A DNA stretch of 17,768 nt from Treponema sp. (GTDB taxonomy: Bacteria > Spirochaetota > Spirochaetia > Treponematales > Breznakiellaceae), in NCBI GenBank assembly GCA_031258505.1, contig JAIRMT010000079.1, positions 1 through 17,768 of the forward strand, written 5' to 3'. A program made the translations under genes and the position numbers. Under the pieces are notes generated by a model. The model had not been told where the DNA came from. It did not search any database and worked only from the letters and a program-made list of their open reading frames with translations. Position 1 is the first letter of the stretch, and the number at the start of each line of letters is the position of its first letter. Below, in pieces: positions 1-7,891 of this stretch.

Positions 1-173
1 GGAGTGAGCAAATCGCACCCGGCAAGCAGTCCGGCGCACACGCACAGAGTCAGGGCAAGAAACGCTGTTAGAGCCTTCCGGCGCATACTCCCAGGACGGA
101 AGCAGGAAGCAGGAAGCAGCTTCGACGCCACACTTCCAAGGCAGAGTTTGTTAGACATGCCGTTTCTCTTCAT
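1..173 (-). CDS. Lipoprotein N-terminus, partial (continues past left edge)
   Basis: Reading the minus strand from the ATG at 173 gives an open frame to the window edge. About 30 residues in, there is a basic stretch (MRRKALTAF), then a hydrophobic run ending in a lipobox LLAGC. The protein is therefore probably exported and lipid-anchored at that Cys. The start at 173 is preferred because AAGGTGG lies 9 nt upstream. In-frame ATGs at 158 and 86 are alternatives. The ATG at 86 would give a more usual signal-peptide length but has no well-spaced Shine-Dalgarno. A short direct repeat (GGAAGCA-type, about 99-118) between the starts may have lengthened the N-terminus. Only the signal region is visible, so no function can be given. 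The plus-strand frame over this stretch is a shadow. Confidence 0.6.
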   Translation of the reverse strand, partial: MKRNGMSNKLCLGSVASKLLPASCFRPGSMRRKALTAFLALTLCVCAGLLAGCDLLT

Positions 174-214
174 TATCAATATCCACCTTCGCACTAATGC
201 GCTTCTTGAAAAGC

Positions 215-242
215 ATTATATATATAATTAAAAACTCGTCAA
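215..242 (-). promoter_or_regulatory. Sigma-70-type promoter for the left-edge lipoprotein
   Basis: On the minus strand, TTGACG (plus 237-242) and TATAAT (plus 215-220) are separated by 16 bp inside an A/T-rich stretch. The expected transcription start falls about 35 nt before the ATG at 173. Both boxes are near consensus. Confidence 0.65.
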
Positions 243-301
243 GACTCTTTCTACATATTAGTAACTTTAGTAACTCACCTTACGCGCCGGAAAGAAAAAG
301 A

Positions 302-358
302 TCATCGAATGACGCGAATGAACGCGAATCTTCGCGTATATTAGCGTCCATTCGATGA
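302..358. repeat. Long imperfect inverted repeat
   Basis: TCATCGAATG (302-311) is matched by its exact reverse complement CATTCGATGA (349-358). The dyad continues inward with GACGC/GCGTC and GCGAA/TTCGC blocks. The 57-bp element could form a cruciform or RNA hairpin. It lies in the intergenic space between the left lipoprotein promoter and array A. It has no T-tract, so it does not look like a standard terminator. No coding frame spans it. Confidence 0.6.
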
Positions 359-428
359 CCAATTCTTACCGTTTTTCCTTCCTGCGTAACATGAGTTGAA
401 TGACTGATTCCTTCTCGCCCTAGCGGTT

Positions 429-573
429 GGATAGAGCGGCTATTCTGAACGGGATAGAGTGTCTATCCCGTATAGGATAGAGTGTCTATCCCGTATAGGA
501 TAGAGCGACTATCCCGTATAGGATAGAGCGGCTATTCTGAACGGGATAGAGCGGCTATTCTGAACGGGATAGC
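429..573. repeat. Array A: 23-bp tandem repeat with dyad core
   Basis: Six complete 23-bp units start at 429, 452, 475, 498, 521 and 544, and a seventh truncated unit starts at 567. Two unit types alternate in blocks. In one, the arms GGATAGA and TCTATCC flank a 3-bp centre (GTG or similar), followed by spacer CGTATA. In the other, arms GGATAG and CTATTC are followed by TGAACG. Right arms can also pair with the next unit's left arm, so nested or alternative hairpins are possible. The array ends 158 bp before the kinase start at 732. It contains stops and has a non-triplet period, so it is not coding. Confidence 0.9.
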
Positions 574-610
574 AAATAGCTGGGTGGGCTATACGCACAA
601 GGAGTTTGGT

Positions 611-673
611 ATGAAGAAGGCATGGGGCGCGACGCATACCGGCGCTCTTGTAGACATAAAGCGTTTATTATAA
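611..673 (+). CDS. Possible 20-residue small ORF
   Basis: An ATG at 611 is preceded by AAGGAG at 599-604 with a 6-nt spacer and opens a 20-codon frame ending in TAA at 671-673. The peptide begins MKKAWGATHTG and ends DIKRLL. The Shine-Dalgarno quality is the only support. The frame overlaps the proposed promoter of the downstream kinase and an inverted repeat (GGTATG 608-613 / CATACC 635-640). It could be a leader peptide, a remnant, or chance. Confidence 0.2.
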   Translation: MKKAWGATHTGALVDIKRLL

Positions 674-676
674 AAT
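648..676 (+). promoter_or_regulatory. Candidate promoter for the plus-strand hybrid kinase
   Basis: TTGTAG (648-653) and TAAAAT (671-676) are spaced by 17 bp. Transcription would start near 683, so the whole 680-714 inverted repeat would lie at or near the 5' end of the mRNA. The -35 box is only fair. Confidence 0.4.
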
Positions 677-679
677 CAG

Positions 680-714
680 CTCAGGTTCTCAAGTCCAGCG
701 CTTTGGAACCTGAG
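680..714. promoter_or_regulatory. Perfect 9-bp inverted repeat in the kinase leader
   Basis: CTCAGGTTC (680-688) and GAACCTGAG (706-714) are exact reverse complements around a 17-nt loop. The element ends 10 nt before the Shine-Dalgarno (AGGA, 724-727) of the kinase at 732. It could be an operator or a 5'-UTR hairpin that affects translation or mRNA stability. There is no T-run, so terminator function is not supported. Confidence 0.5.
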
Positions 715-731
715 TAATCTATTAGGAAAAA

Positions 732-3560
732 ATGAACACTACCAAACAATCAAAAGAAAAGCCCTATGGGAAACTAACGGTTATCCTTTTCCTCATCGCA
801 GCCTTACTCGTGCTGCTTATTTCTATTTACACCAGTGTTCTGGTGAACAGCATTTCCACATTCTTCAAGACGAGTATTGATGACCGGCTGAAGGCAACGA
901 GCCGCATGGCGGTCCGCTTGGTTAGCCCAGAGGAGCTTCAGGAACTCATGGTTCCAGAAGACATGGAAAAGCCGCTCTTTGAGGATATACGAAATCGGCT
1001 TATCGACTTTGGGGAAGTCGCCGGCGTACTCTTTGTGTATTATATGCGTCCTATAGATAATGGGATGTTCCAATTCATCGTGGATAATGACCTTTCAGAA
1101 GATACGGTGAACCTAGCAACACCTCCGCTCATGGGAGAAGATGCGCCCTTGATAGCTTTGACTGAAAAGATAAGCGTGGTAACAGGTCTGGGGAACTATT
1201 CAGAAGGCTACACGGGCCTTATCAGCGCGTTTGCGCCGATACTCGATGAGAACGGAGCGGTCGTGGCTTTGGCGGGCGTGGACTTATGGGACGACGAAAT
1301 CTTGATAACCCAGCGGCAGGTACTTTTTCTTTCTATTGTACTGTTCATCTCCACTGCTTTTGTGATTGTCAGCGGTATTCTGAATTTCATCATTCATCAG
1401 CGGAGGGATCGCGCTTTTACGAAACGCTTTATCCAGCAGGAACTCATGTCCAGTCTATCCCAGAATTTCATCTCCTCCCGTGATACCACAGTCTTGATCA
1501 ACGAAACCCTGGAGCTTACGGGAAAATTCATGAAGGTAAGCCGCATCCTTGTGGAGTTCCCTGAAATAGGCGCGACAGCAGGCGGGCCTGATTACTTCTG
1601 GTGCAGCAATGAGTCTCTCCAAAGTATCCCCAAGGGCGAGAGCCTCAACGACCTGCTCTACAACAGCTTCCCCCAAGACCAGCCAGAAGTTGTTCCCGCC
1701 ATCTTATGTAATGACGTGAGTCAGGACCAGCGCTACGAAGAGATGAAGCTGGCGGCTGTTAAAGCCTTTATCTGGGTTCCCATCTACGTGGATGGTATGT
1801 ATTGGGCGGTACTCAGCTTTGAGGAGTGTCTGGAACCCCGTGTCTGGACTGAAAGCGATCAACAGCTTGTGAGAACCGTGAGCAGCGTGATTGCCGGCGC
1901 TATTGCCCGGACCGTACGGGAGCGGGAGCGGGACGCGGCTTTGAATCAGGCGGAACGGGCGAGTAAGGCGAAGAGCGATTTCCTTGCCAACATGAGCCAT
2001 GAGATGCGCACCCCGATGAACGCCATTATTGGTATGACCACTATAGCGAAAACTTCACGCGATCTTGAAAAGAAAGAATACTGCCTTAACAAGATCGAAG
2101 AGGCGTCGAAACATCTTCTGGGAGTCATTAACAACATTCTGGATATGTCAAAGATCGAAGCGAACAAGTTTGAGCTTTCTTTTGACGAATTCGATTTTGA
2201 GAAGATGCTCCGCAAGGTGGTGAATGTGATCAACTTCCGGGTGGAGGAGCGGCATCAGGATTTGTCAGTTCAGATAGACAAGGCTATTCCCCGTTTTCTC
2301 TACGGCGATGATCAACATTTGTCTCAGGTCATTACGAATCTTCTTTCCAACGCGGTGAAGTTCACCCCGGAGAACGGGATTGTGCGCCTGGACGCCCGGC
2401 TTGTTCCTGAAGAGGACGTTCTGGACAATTCAACAAGGCAGAGAGAACCTTGTACTATCAGGATCAGCGTGAAGGATTCCGGGATCGGGATCACCAAGGA
2501 GCAGATGTCCCGGCTGTTCTCTTCCTTTGAGCAGGCGGATTCCAGCACGTCCCGGAAATTCGGAGGAACGGGTCTGGGGCTTGCCATATCCAAACGGATC
2601 GTGGAAATGATGGGCGGTAGTATCTGGGTGGAATCCGAGCCGGGCTTAGGGGCCACGTTTACCTTCATCGTCAAGTTGGAGAAGGGCAGGGAGGAGCAAA
2701 AGAGTCTCCTGGGCCCGGGCATAAACTGGAGTAACCTGCGCATACTTGCGGTGGACGATGCGGACTATGTGCGGGAATACTTTACGGAGTTTGCTGAACA
2801 AGCGGGCATTGTCTGCAAGACTGCTGCAAACGGGCTTGAAGCTGAGTCTCTCATCGAAACTCAGGGACCTTTTGACCTTTACTTTGTGGACTGGAAGATG
2901 CCTGGGATAAACGGTATAGAGCTTTGCCAGTGGATCAAGGAACACAGCGCTGGAACAAAGCCTGTGGTCATTATGATTTCCGCGACTGAATGGAACGAGA
3001 TAGAGGACCTTGCCCGCCAAGCTGGGGTTGACAAGTTCCTGCCCAAACCCCTGTTTCCCTCGCTCATCTCGGACTGCATCAACGAATGTCTGGGAGTGAA
3101 TAATCTGGTTCAGGCAGAAACTGGGAAAGGCGAGCCTATGGACAGCTTCTCTGACTGCCGTATTCTTTTGGCTGAGGACATGGAGATCAACCGGGAGATT
3201 GTCATGACACTACTGGAATCTACAGGCTTGCAAATTGACTGCGCTGAAAACGGGCTTGACGCGGTCAAGCGCTTCAAGGAAGCGCCTGAGACCTACGATA
3301 TGATCTTCATGGATGTACAGATGCCTGAGATGGACGGCTATGAGGCCACTCGTCAAATCCGCGCCTTGGAGAAAGCAGAGCGGCGGGTTCCCATAATCGC
3401 AATGACTGCCAACGTGTTTCGTGAAGACATTGAAAAGTGTTTAGCGGCGGGCATGGATGGCCATGTGGGGAAGCCTCTGGACATTGTCGAGGTACTCGGC
3501 ACGCTGCGAACCTATCTGCCGAAACAAAAAGCCGGGACGGACAAGGCGCGTATACAGTAG
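732..3560 (+). CDS. Hybrid sensor histidine kinase (Cache-GAF-HisKA-HATPase-REC-REC)
   Basis: This is a membrane-bound hybrid kinase of 942 residues. TM1 spans about residues 14-36. A periplasmic region of about 37-195 contains a Cache-like end (SAFAPILDENGAVVALAGVDL), and TM2 covers about 197-220. A GAF-like domain follows at about 245-395. The HisKA H-box has the phospho-acceptor H423, and the HATPase shows the N-box (N540), DSGIG (582-586) and GGTGLGLAIS (611-620). Receiver 1 (671-787) keeps D675/D676, phospho-acceptor D720 and K772. Receiver 2 (810-930) keeps E815/D816, D861, T892 and K914. No HAMP or HPt domain is seen, so phosphotransfer to DNA-binding outputs needs partners encoded elsewhere. 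AGGA lies 5 nt before the ATG. Its kinase-REC-REC half is closely paralogous to the convergent gene at 3561-6914, whose stop codon abuts this one. The ligand is unknown. Confidence 0.93.
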   Translation: MNTTKQSKEKPYGKLTVILFLIAALLVLLISIYTSVLVNSISTFFKTSIDDRLKATSRMAVRLVSPEELQELMVPEDMEKPLFEDIRNRLIDFGEVAGVLFVYYMRPIDNGMFQFIVDNDLSEDTVNLATPPLMGEDAPLIALTEKISVVTGLGNYSEGYTGLISAFAPILDENGAVVALAGVDLWDDEILITQRQVLFLSIVLFISTAFVIVSGILNFIIHQRRDRAFTKRFIQQELMSSLSQNFISSRDTTVLINETLELTGKFMKVSRILVEFPEIGATAGGPDYFWCSNESLQSIPKGESLNDLLYNSFPQDQPEVVPAILCNDVSQDQRYEEMKLAAVKAFIWVPIYVDGMYWAVLSFEECLEPRVWTESDQQLVRTVSSVIAGAIARTVRERERDAALNQAERASKAKSDFLANMSHEMRTPMNAIIGMTTIAKTSRDLEKKEYCLNKIEEASKHLLGVINNILDMSKIEANKFELSFDEFDFEKMLRKVVNVINFRVEERHQDLSVQIDKAIPRFLYGDDQHLSQVITNLLSNAVKFTPENGIVRLDARLVPEEDVLDNSTRQREPCTIRISVKDSGIGITKEQMSRLFSSFEQADSSTSRKFGGTGLGLAISKRIVEMMGGSIWVESEPGLGATFTFIVKLEKGREEQKSLLGPGINWSNLRILAVDDADYVREYFTEFAEQAGIVCKTAANGLEAESLIETQGPFDLYFVDWKMPGINGIELCQWIKEHSAGTKPVVIMISATEWNEIEDLARQAGVDKFLPKPLFPSLISDCINECLGVNNLVQAETGKGEPMDSFSDCRILLAEDMEINREIVMTLLESTGLQIDCAENGLDAVKRFKEAPETYDMIFMDVQMPEMDGYEATRQIRALEKAERRVPIIAMTANVFREDIEKCLAAGMDGHVGKPLDIVEVLGTLRTYLPKQKAGTDKARIQ

Positions 3561-6500
3561 CTAAGTCTGATACCTGAATAGGCTTTGCCGATCAGCTCCC
3601 AGATATTTATGTAGTTTTGACAAAACATTGTCAAAGTCCAGAGGTTTGCCTATGTGATCGTTCATCCCTGCCTTGAGGCATTTCTCCATATCCTCCCGAA
3701 ACACATTGGCGGTCATTGCTATGATTGGGATTCCCAGAGGATATTCTGGTTTATTTCTTTTCCATGATTCTTCTACTGTCCGGATTTGCCTGCTGGCCTC
3801 GTATCCATCCATCTCAGGCATTTGTACGTCCATAAAGATTATGTCATACTTTTCCGGGTTTGCTCTGAACATCTGCACAGCCTCCGCGCCATTCTCCGCG
3901 CAATCCACATTAAGCGCGGTTGGTTCCAAAAAGGTAAGTACGATTTCACGGTTAATCTCCACGTCTTCGGCCAAAAGGAGCGAGTATCCCTTAAAAATGC
4001 CCTCCAAGTCATGCTCGATCTTCTCCTCGTTCAGCGAGTTGAACCCGAGGCACTCGTTAATGATGTCAGCTATTGCGGAAGGGAAAAGCGGCTTGGAGAG
4101 GAATTTGTGTACACCCACGTTTTTTGCCTCAGCCTCAATAACGCTCCATTCCATAGCGGAAATCATGATTACCACTGAATCAAGGGGGCGCTGCTCCTTT
4201 ATTTTTCGGGTGAGTTCTATGCCGTCCATGCCGGGCATTTTCCAGTCTATGAAGTAGATATTATAGGCGCCTCGTTGTTTGGTAAGCTCAAGCGCTTCGA
4301 TTCCATTGGCTGCGCTATCACAGGAGATATTGAAGCCCTGGGCAATTTCCTTGAAATAGTCCAGTATTTCAACGTCATCATCTACCACAAGAACGCGAAT
4401 GTTGCTCCAGCTTATCTCTGGGCTTAACATACTATGTCTTTCCTCTGCTCCCCTGCCAGCCTGCACGGTAAAAACAAATGTTGAACCCTTGCCCTGTTCA
4501 GATTCAATCCATATCTTTCCGCCCATCATCTCGACGATGCGCTTTGAAATGGCGAGACCCAGGCCAGTGCCGCCGAATTTGCGGGAGGTTGAGCTTTCAG
4601 CCTGCTGGAATGAATTGAAGAGGCGGGTCTGCTGCTCCGCGCTGATGCCTATGCCTGTGTCGCTCACCGCAATTTGAAGGGTACAGAGCTTGTTTTCTTC
4701 TTTCACAAAGCGGGTTGCAAGGCTAATGGTTCCGTGTTCTGGCGTGAACTTCACCGCATTACTTAAGAGGTTGGTAATGACCTGAGCCAGCCGCTGCTCA
4801 TCGCCGATAAGGGTTCGCGGGATAGCCTTATCAATATGCACGTTAAACTTCTGATGTTTCTCATCCACCTTGAAGGTTATGACATTGACTGACTGCTGGA
4901 GCATCTTTTCAAAGTTAAATTCTGTAGGGGAAAGTTCGAATTTGTTAGCCTCTATTTTTGACATATCCAGAATATCGTTGATAATGCCCAAGAGATGGTG
5001 GGAGGCGTTTTCAATTTTTGTAAGACAGTAATCTTTCTGTTCTATATCAGCGGACTGCTTCCCGATGAAGGTCATGCCGATAATGGCGTTCATGGGCGTG
5101 CGTATTTCATGGCTCATGTTTGCAAGGAAGTCGCTTTTTGCGTGATTGGCTGCTTCAGCAGCCTTTACTGCGGCTTCCATAGACTTGGTGCGCTCATAGA
5201 CTAATTGTTCAAGCCGCTTGCCTGCCTGACGTGTTCTCTGAAACATGGCAAGCAGAAGTAAAAGAATGCAGAGCAGGACTAGAGCGCCGATAAGCCACGG
5301 GGTGAGCTGCCGCGCCAGCTTGCCGCTATAATCAAAAATCTTGTGGAGCCAGCGGTCGGAGATTGTTTTCGTATCAATCAAGTTCAATGCTTTGTCTATG
5401 ATAGAGCAGAGCAGGGTTTCGTTTAGATTAAAACCAAAGCGGGATTCATGGAAACTGTTGAAGACGATGTTTGCCTTATAACCGGTATGCTCGTGGTAAT
5501 TGGTCTGACTGAGCAGCATATTCTGTGTAATCATCACGAGGTCTACTTCACCCGCTTCCATTGCTGCGAAGGCGGCGTTTGGACTGAGATATTCCTGAGT
5601 ATACGCATGACCGGGAAACCAGCTCTGGAACAATTCGGCGAATGCAGAGCCTTTGATAAGTCCAACCTTGTTATAAAGCAACTCGTTGATATTGATGTCT
5701 GGAAAGCTGGCTTTGGATATAAGAGCGTAATAGTCAATCATGAGCGCCTTGTCCGGCCATAGGAAGAGTCCTTCGCGTTCTGGAGAACGAATCATCTCGG
5801 TAACCAAGGAAGCTCTGCCGGTTTCGAGCATATTCATCAGCGTTAACCATTCGGCGGACTTATCATTGGCTTGCTCAAAAGTAAGACCAGTGAGCGCCTC
5901 GATTTCCGCCAGCACGTCAAAGGCGATACCCTGCCAGAGCTTTTCCTGACTGTTGTAAAAACTGACTGGATAATTGTCAGGTTCAGCCGCTATTGGTATG
6001 ACGCCGCCGCTTTTAAGCTGTTGTTCTATATAAGCCCGTTCTTCCGCGTTAAGCTGCATAAAGAACTTATGCCTCAAGTATTCCTGCTGTCCAGTATTAT
6101 GCAAGCGGATTAAATGCCAGATACCGTTGTTTTGTAGGGCTTTTTGTACCACTGAGATGAAAGGTTCCATGTCTGGGTTTTGGGTTGCCAGAGAAACTGG
6201 CATATAGACCATAGGGGAAAAATATTCCACCCTTACATCAGCGTATATCTCAAAAGCGGCTTCAGCAGCGCTGTCGTCAAAAAAGGCGTCTATTTCATCA
6301 TCTTTCAGCAGCCTATAGACTGTCTCATAATTATTAACATACACGATTTCAAACTGTTCGGTAATGAGGGGAGCGACCAAGTCAGGCGTGAGCGTGTCCT
6401 CTAAAAAAGCGCAGCGCAGGGGCCTTCTGGGTTCAAGGGATTCCTTTCTGGCAATCCGTATGAGTTGGTTTGAAGCAGCAATGGCGTCAGTCATAAAATA

Positions 6501-6914
6501 GGTCTTCCGGCGTTCCGGCGAGGCTGTCAGTTCTCCAGAGAAATCAATGGACCGTGATTCCAGTCCGTCAAGCAAATCACCCCAGTCATAGATTGCGGGT
6601 TGGAAAGGAATCCCGAAAAGCTCGGTCAACCAGTCGCAAAACAGGGTGGTGTATCCCTGTATTTCACCCTTTTCGTTGTAAAAGGTCTCGGTAGACAGAC
6701 TCATTCCGTAAACAAAGGAAGCTCTTTTTTCCCGCAGCCCCTCAATAGCGGCAATCTCCTCCGCACTTACCCCTGGAATATCACGGTAAGAAGTATAAAC
6801 GAGCGCCCGCTCCAGCGCTGTTTCAGATTGTGAACTATTTTTACAGCCGGAAGCCCATACAAGCATCCCGACGCTAAGGACGAGATATATCGGTTTACTT
6901 AGTTTCAAGCTCAT
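3561..6914 (-). CDS. BvgS-like hybrid histidine kinase with lipobox and two SBP-type sensor domains
   Basis: The protein has 1117 residues. The N-terminus has a short signal sequence ending in lipobox WASGC (Cys24), suggesting lipid modification. Two family-3 solute-binding-protein-like regions follow at about 60-280 and 295-525. The second has motifs typical of BvgS/EvgS sensors (DVLAEIEALTGLTFE, SPEREGLFLWPD). A transmembrane helix spans about 537-557. A short linker leads to HisKA (H602), HATPase (N719, DTGIG, GGTGLGLAIS), REC1 (D845/D846, D890, K941) and REC2 (E983/D984, D1029, K1090). BvgS and EvgS carry an HPt domain at the C-terminus. None is visible here, and the second receiver replaces it. 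Such sensors bind small molecules in the periplasm, but the ligand cannot be read from sequence. AAAGGA precedes the ATG by 6 nt. The C-terminal half closely matches the facing kinase, indicating an old duplication with sensor exchange. Confidence 0.92.
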   Translation of the reverse strand: MSLKLSKPIYLVLSVGMLVWASGCKNSSQSETALERALVYTSYRDIPGVSAEEIAAIEGLREKRASFVYGMSLSTETFYNEKGEIQGYTTLFCDWLTELFGIPFQPAIYDWGDLLDGLESRSIDFSGELTASPERRKTYFMTDAIAASNQLIRIARKESLEPRRPLRCAFLEDTLTPDLVAPLITEQFEIVYVNNYETVYRLLKDDEIDAFFDDSAAEAAFEIYADVRVEYFSPMVYMPVSLATQNPDMEPFISVVQKALQNNGIWHLIRLHNTGQQEYLRHKFFMQLNAEERAYIEQQLKSGGVIPIAAEPDNYPVSFYNSQEKLWQGIAFDVLAEIEALTGLTFEQANDKSAEWLTLMNMLETGRASLVTEMIRSPEREGLFLWPDKALMIDYYALISKASFPDININELLYNKVGLIKGSAFAELFQSWFPGHAYTQEYLSPNAAFAAMEAGEVDLVMITQNMLLSQTNYHEHTGYKANIVFNSFHESRFGFNLNETLLCSIIDKALNLIDTKTISDRWLHKIFDYSGKLARQLTPWLIGALVLLCILLLLLAMFQRTRQAGKRLEQLVYERTKSMEAAVKAAEAANHAKSDFLANMSHEIRTPMNAIIGMTFIGKQSADIEQKDYCLTKIENASHHLLGIINDILDMSKIEANKFELSPTEFNFEKMLQQSVNVITFKVDEKHQKFNVHIDKAIPRTLIGDEQRLAQVITNLLSNAVKFTPEHGTISLATRFVKEENKLCTLQIAVSDTGIGISAEQQTRLFNSFQQAESSTSRKFGGTGLGLAISKRIVEMMGGKIWIESEQGKGSTFVFTVQAGRGAEERHSMLSPEISWSNIRVLVVDDDVEILDYFKEIAQGFNISCDSAANGIEALELTKQRGAYNIYFIDWKMPGMDGIELTRKIKEQRPLDSVVIMISAMEWSVIEAEAKNVGVHKFLSKPLFPSAIADIINECLGFNSLNEEKIEHDLEGIFKGYSLLLAEDVEINREIVLTFLEPTALNVDCAENGAEAVQMFRANPEKYDIIFMDVQMPEMDGYEASRQIRTVEESWKRNKPEYPLGIPIIAMTANVFREDMEKCLKAGMNDHIGKPLDFDNVLSKLHKYLGADRQSLFRYQT

Positions 6915-6951
6915 GCTAATCCTTTACGGGCTTTAGTTAGGTGATTTTTTT

Positions 6952-6980
6952 ATCATAGTGAGAAACAAGAAAAAGCGCAA
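6952..6980 (-). promoter_or_regulatory. Sigma-70-type promoter for the minus-strand kinase
   Basis: On the minus strand, TTGCGC (plus 6975-6980) and TATGAT (plus 6952-6957) are 17 bp apart. This gives a leader of about 30 nt before the ATG at 6914. The -35 box lies right beside the half-copy of the dispersed repeat starting near 6981-6991. Confidence 0.6.
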
Positions 6981-6990
6981 TAGGAGGCTT

Positions 6991-7063
6991 GTCTAAAGCA
7001 GGATAAACGCATAGAAATCAGCCGGTTCGCAGAAGCGCATTTCATGGAAGCAGGAGGCTCTGA
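6991..7063 (+). repeat. Dispersed repeat, right-half copy
   Basis: The stretch from GTCTAAAGC through ATAGAAATCAGCCGGTTCG (6991-7029) matches 8093-8132 with very few differences. A further block, CAGGAGGCTCTGA (7051-7063), matches 8208-8220. Compared with the right copy, this copy lacks the left arm of the palindrome and lacks array C between its two blocks. TAAGCAGCTTG also recurs shortly downstream (7078-7088 and 8234-8244). The pair brackets array B. Confidence 0.7.
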
Positions 7064-7185
7064 AGGGGACCGGATAGTAAGCAGCTTGTATCATAATAGG
7101 TTTGTTTTCTACCTGCCGATATTTCCTCACCGACGCGGCGAATACCTCTCACGTCTGGTCATACTGGCGATAATATACCGCGTCT
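7064..7185. other. Intergenic stretch with no recognised gene
   Basis: No open frame with convincing start or composition is seen. The first 25 bases weakly resemble the end of the transposase-like fragment at 8202-8462 (shared CAGGAGGCTCTGA and TAAGCAGCTTG), so it may be a more decayed copy of that tail. Confidence 0.4.
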
Positions 7186-7891
7186 TTCACGACCATGAAC
7201 AGCTACTAGTTCACGACCATGAACAGGCTTAGTTATGTCGAACAGGCTTAGGTATGTCGACATAACAGGCTTAGGTATGTCAACATAACAGGCTTAGTTA
7301 TGCTGACATAACAGGCTTAGGTATGTCGGCATAACAGGCTTAGGTATGTTGGCATAATAGGCTTAGATATGTCGGCATAACAGGCGTAGTTATGTCGGCA
7401 TAACAGGCGTAGTTATGTCGGCATAACAGGCGTAGTTATGTCGACATAACAGGCTTAGTTATGTCGGCATAACCGGCTTAGGTATGTCGGCATAACCGGC
7501 TTAGTTATGCTGACATAACCGGCTTAGGTATGTCGGCATAACCGGCTTAGGTATGTCGGCATAACCGGCTTAGTTATGTCGGCATAACCGGCTTAGGTAT
7601 GTCGACATAACAGGCTTAGTTACGTCGACATAACCGGCTTAGGTATGTCGGCATAACAGGCTTAGGTATGTCGGCATATTAGCCTTAGTTATGTCGGCAT
7701 AACAGGCTTGGTTATGTCGGCATAATAGGCTTAGGTATGTCGGCATAACAGGCTTGGTTATGTCGGCATAACAGGCTTAGTTATGCTGACATAACAGGCT
7801 TAGTTATGTCGGCATAACAGGCTTAGTTACGTCGGCATAACAGGCTTAGTTCATGACCATGAACAGCTACTAGTTCATGGTCATGAATAGG
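7186..7891. repeat. Array B: ~30 units of a 23-bp dyad repeat
   Basis: Twenty-six consecutive units of exactly 23 bp run from 7252 to 7849. The typical core is TTATGTCGGCATAA (arms TTATG/CATAA), with spacer CAGGCTTAG. Before them are a 24-bp unit (7186-7209), a 23-bp unit (7210-7232) and a 19-bp unit with a 4-bp deletion (7233-7251). After them come a 24-bp unit (7850-7873) and a partial unit (7874 to about 7891). The end units use a different core, TTCATGACCATGAA or close variants, and the outermost 24-bp units share spacer CAGCTACTAG. Arms are altered but remain self-complementary in the end units. Stops occur in every frame. Units are near-identical with no unique spacers, so this is not a CRISPR array. 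Confidence 0.95.

Noticed and set aside
4..231. Plus-strand GTG-started ORF at the left edge
   Set aside because: It is antisense to a convincing lipoprotein signal sequence with its own promoter and Shine-Dalgarno.
3673..4257. Long plus-strand ORF within the minus-strand kinase
   Set aside because: Shadow of the receiver-domain coding region on the opposite strand.
7186..7891. CRISPR array
   Set aside because: Units repeat as a whole with no unique spacers; unit length is 23 bp and no cas-like gene is nearby.
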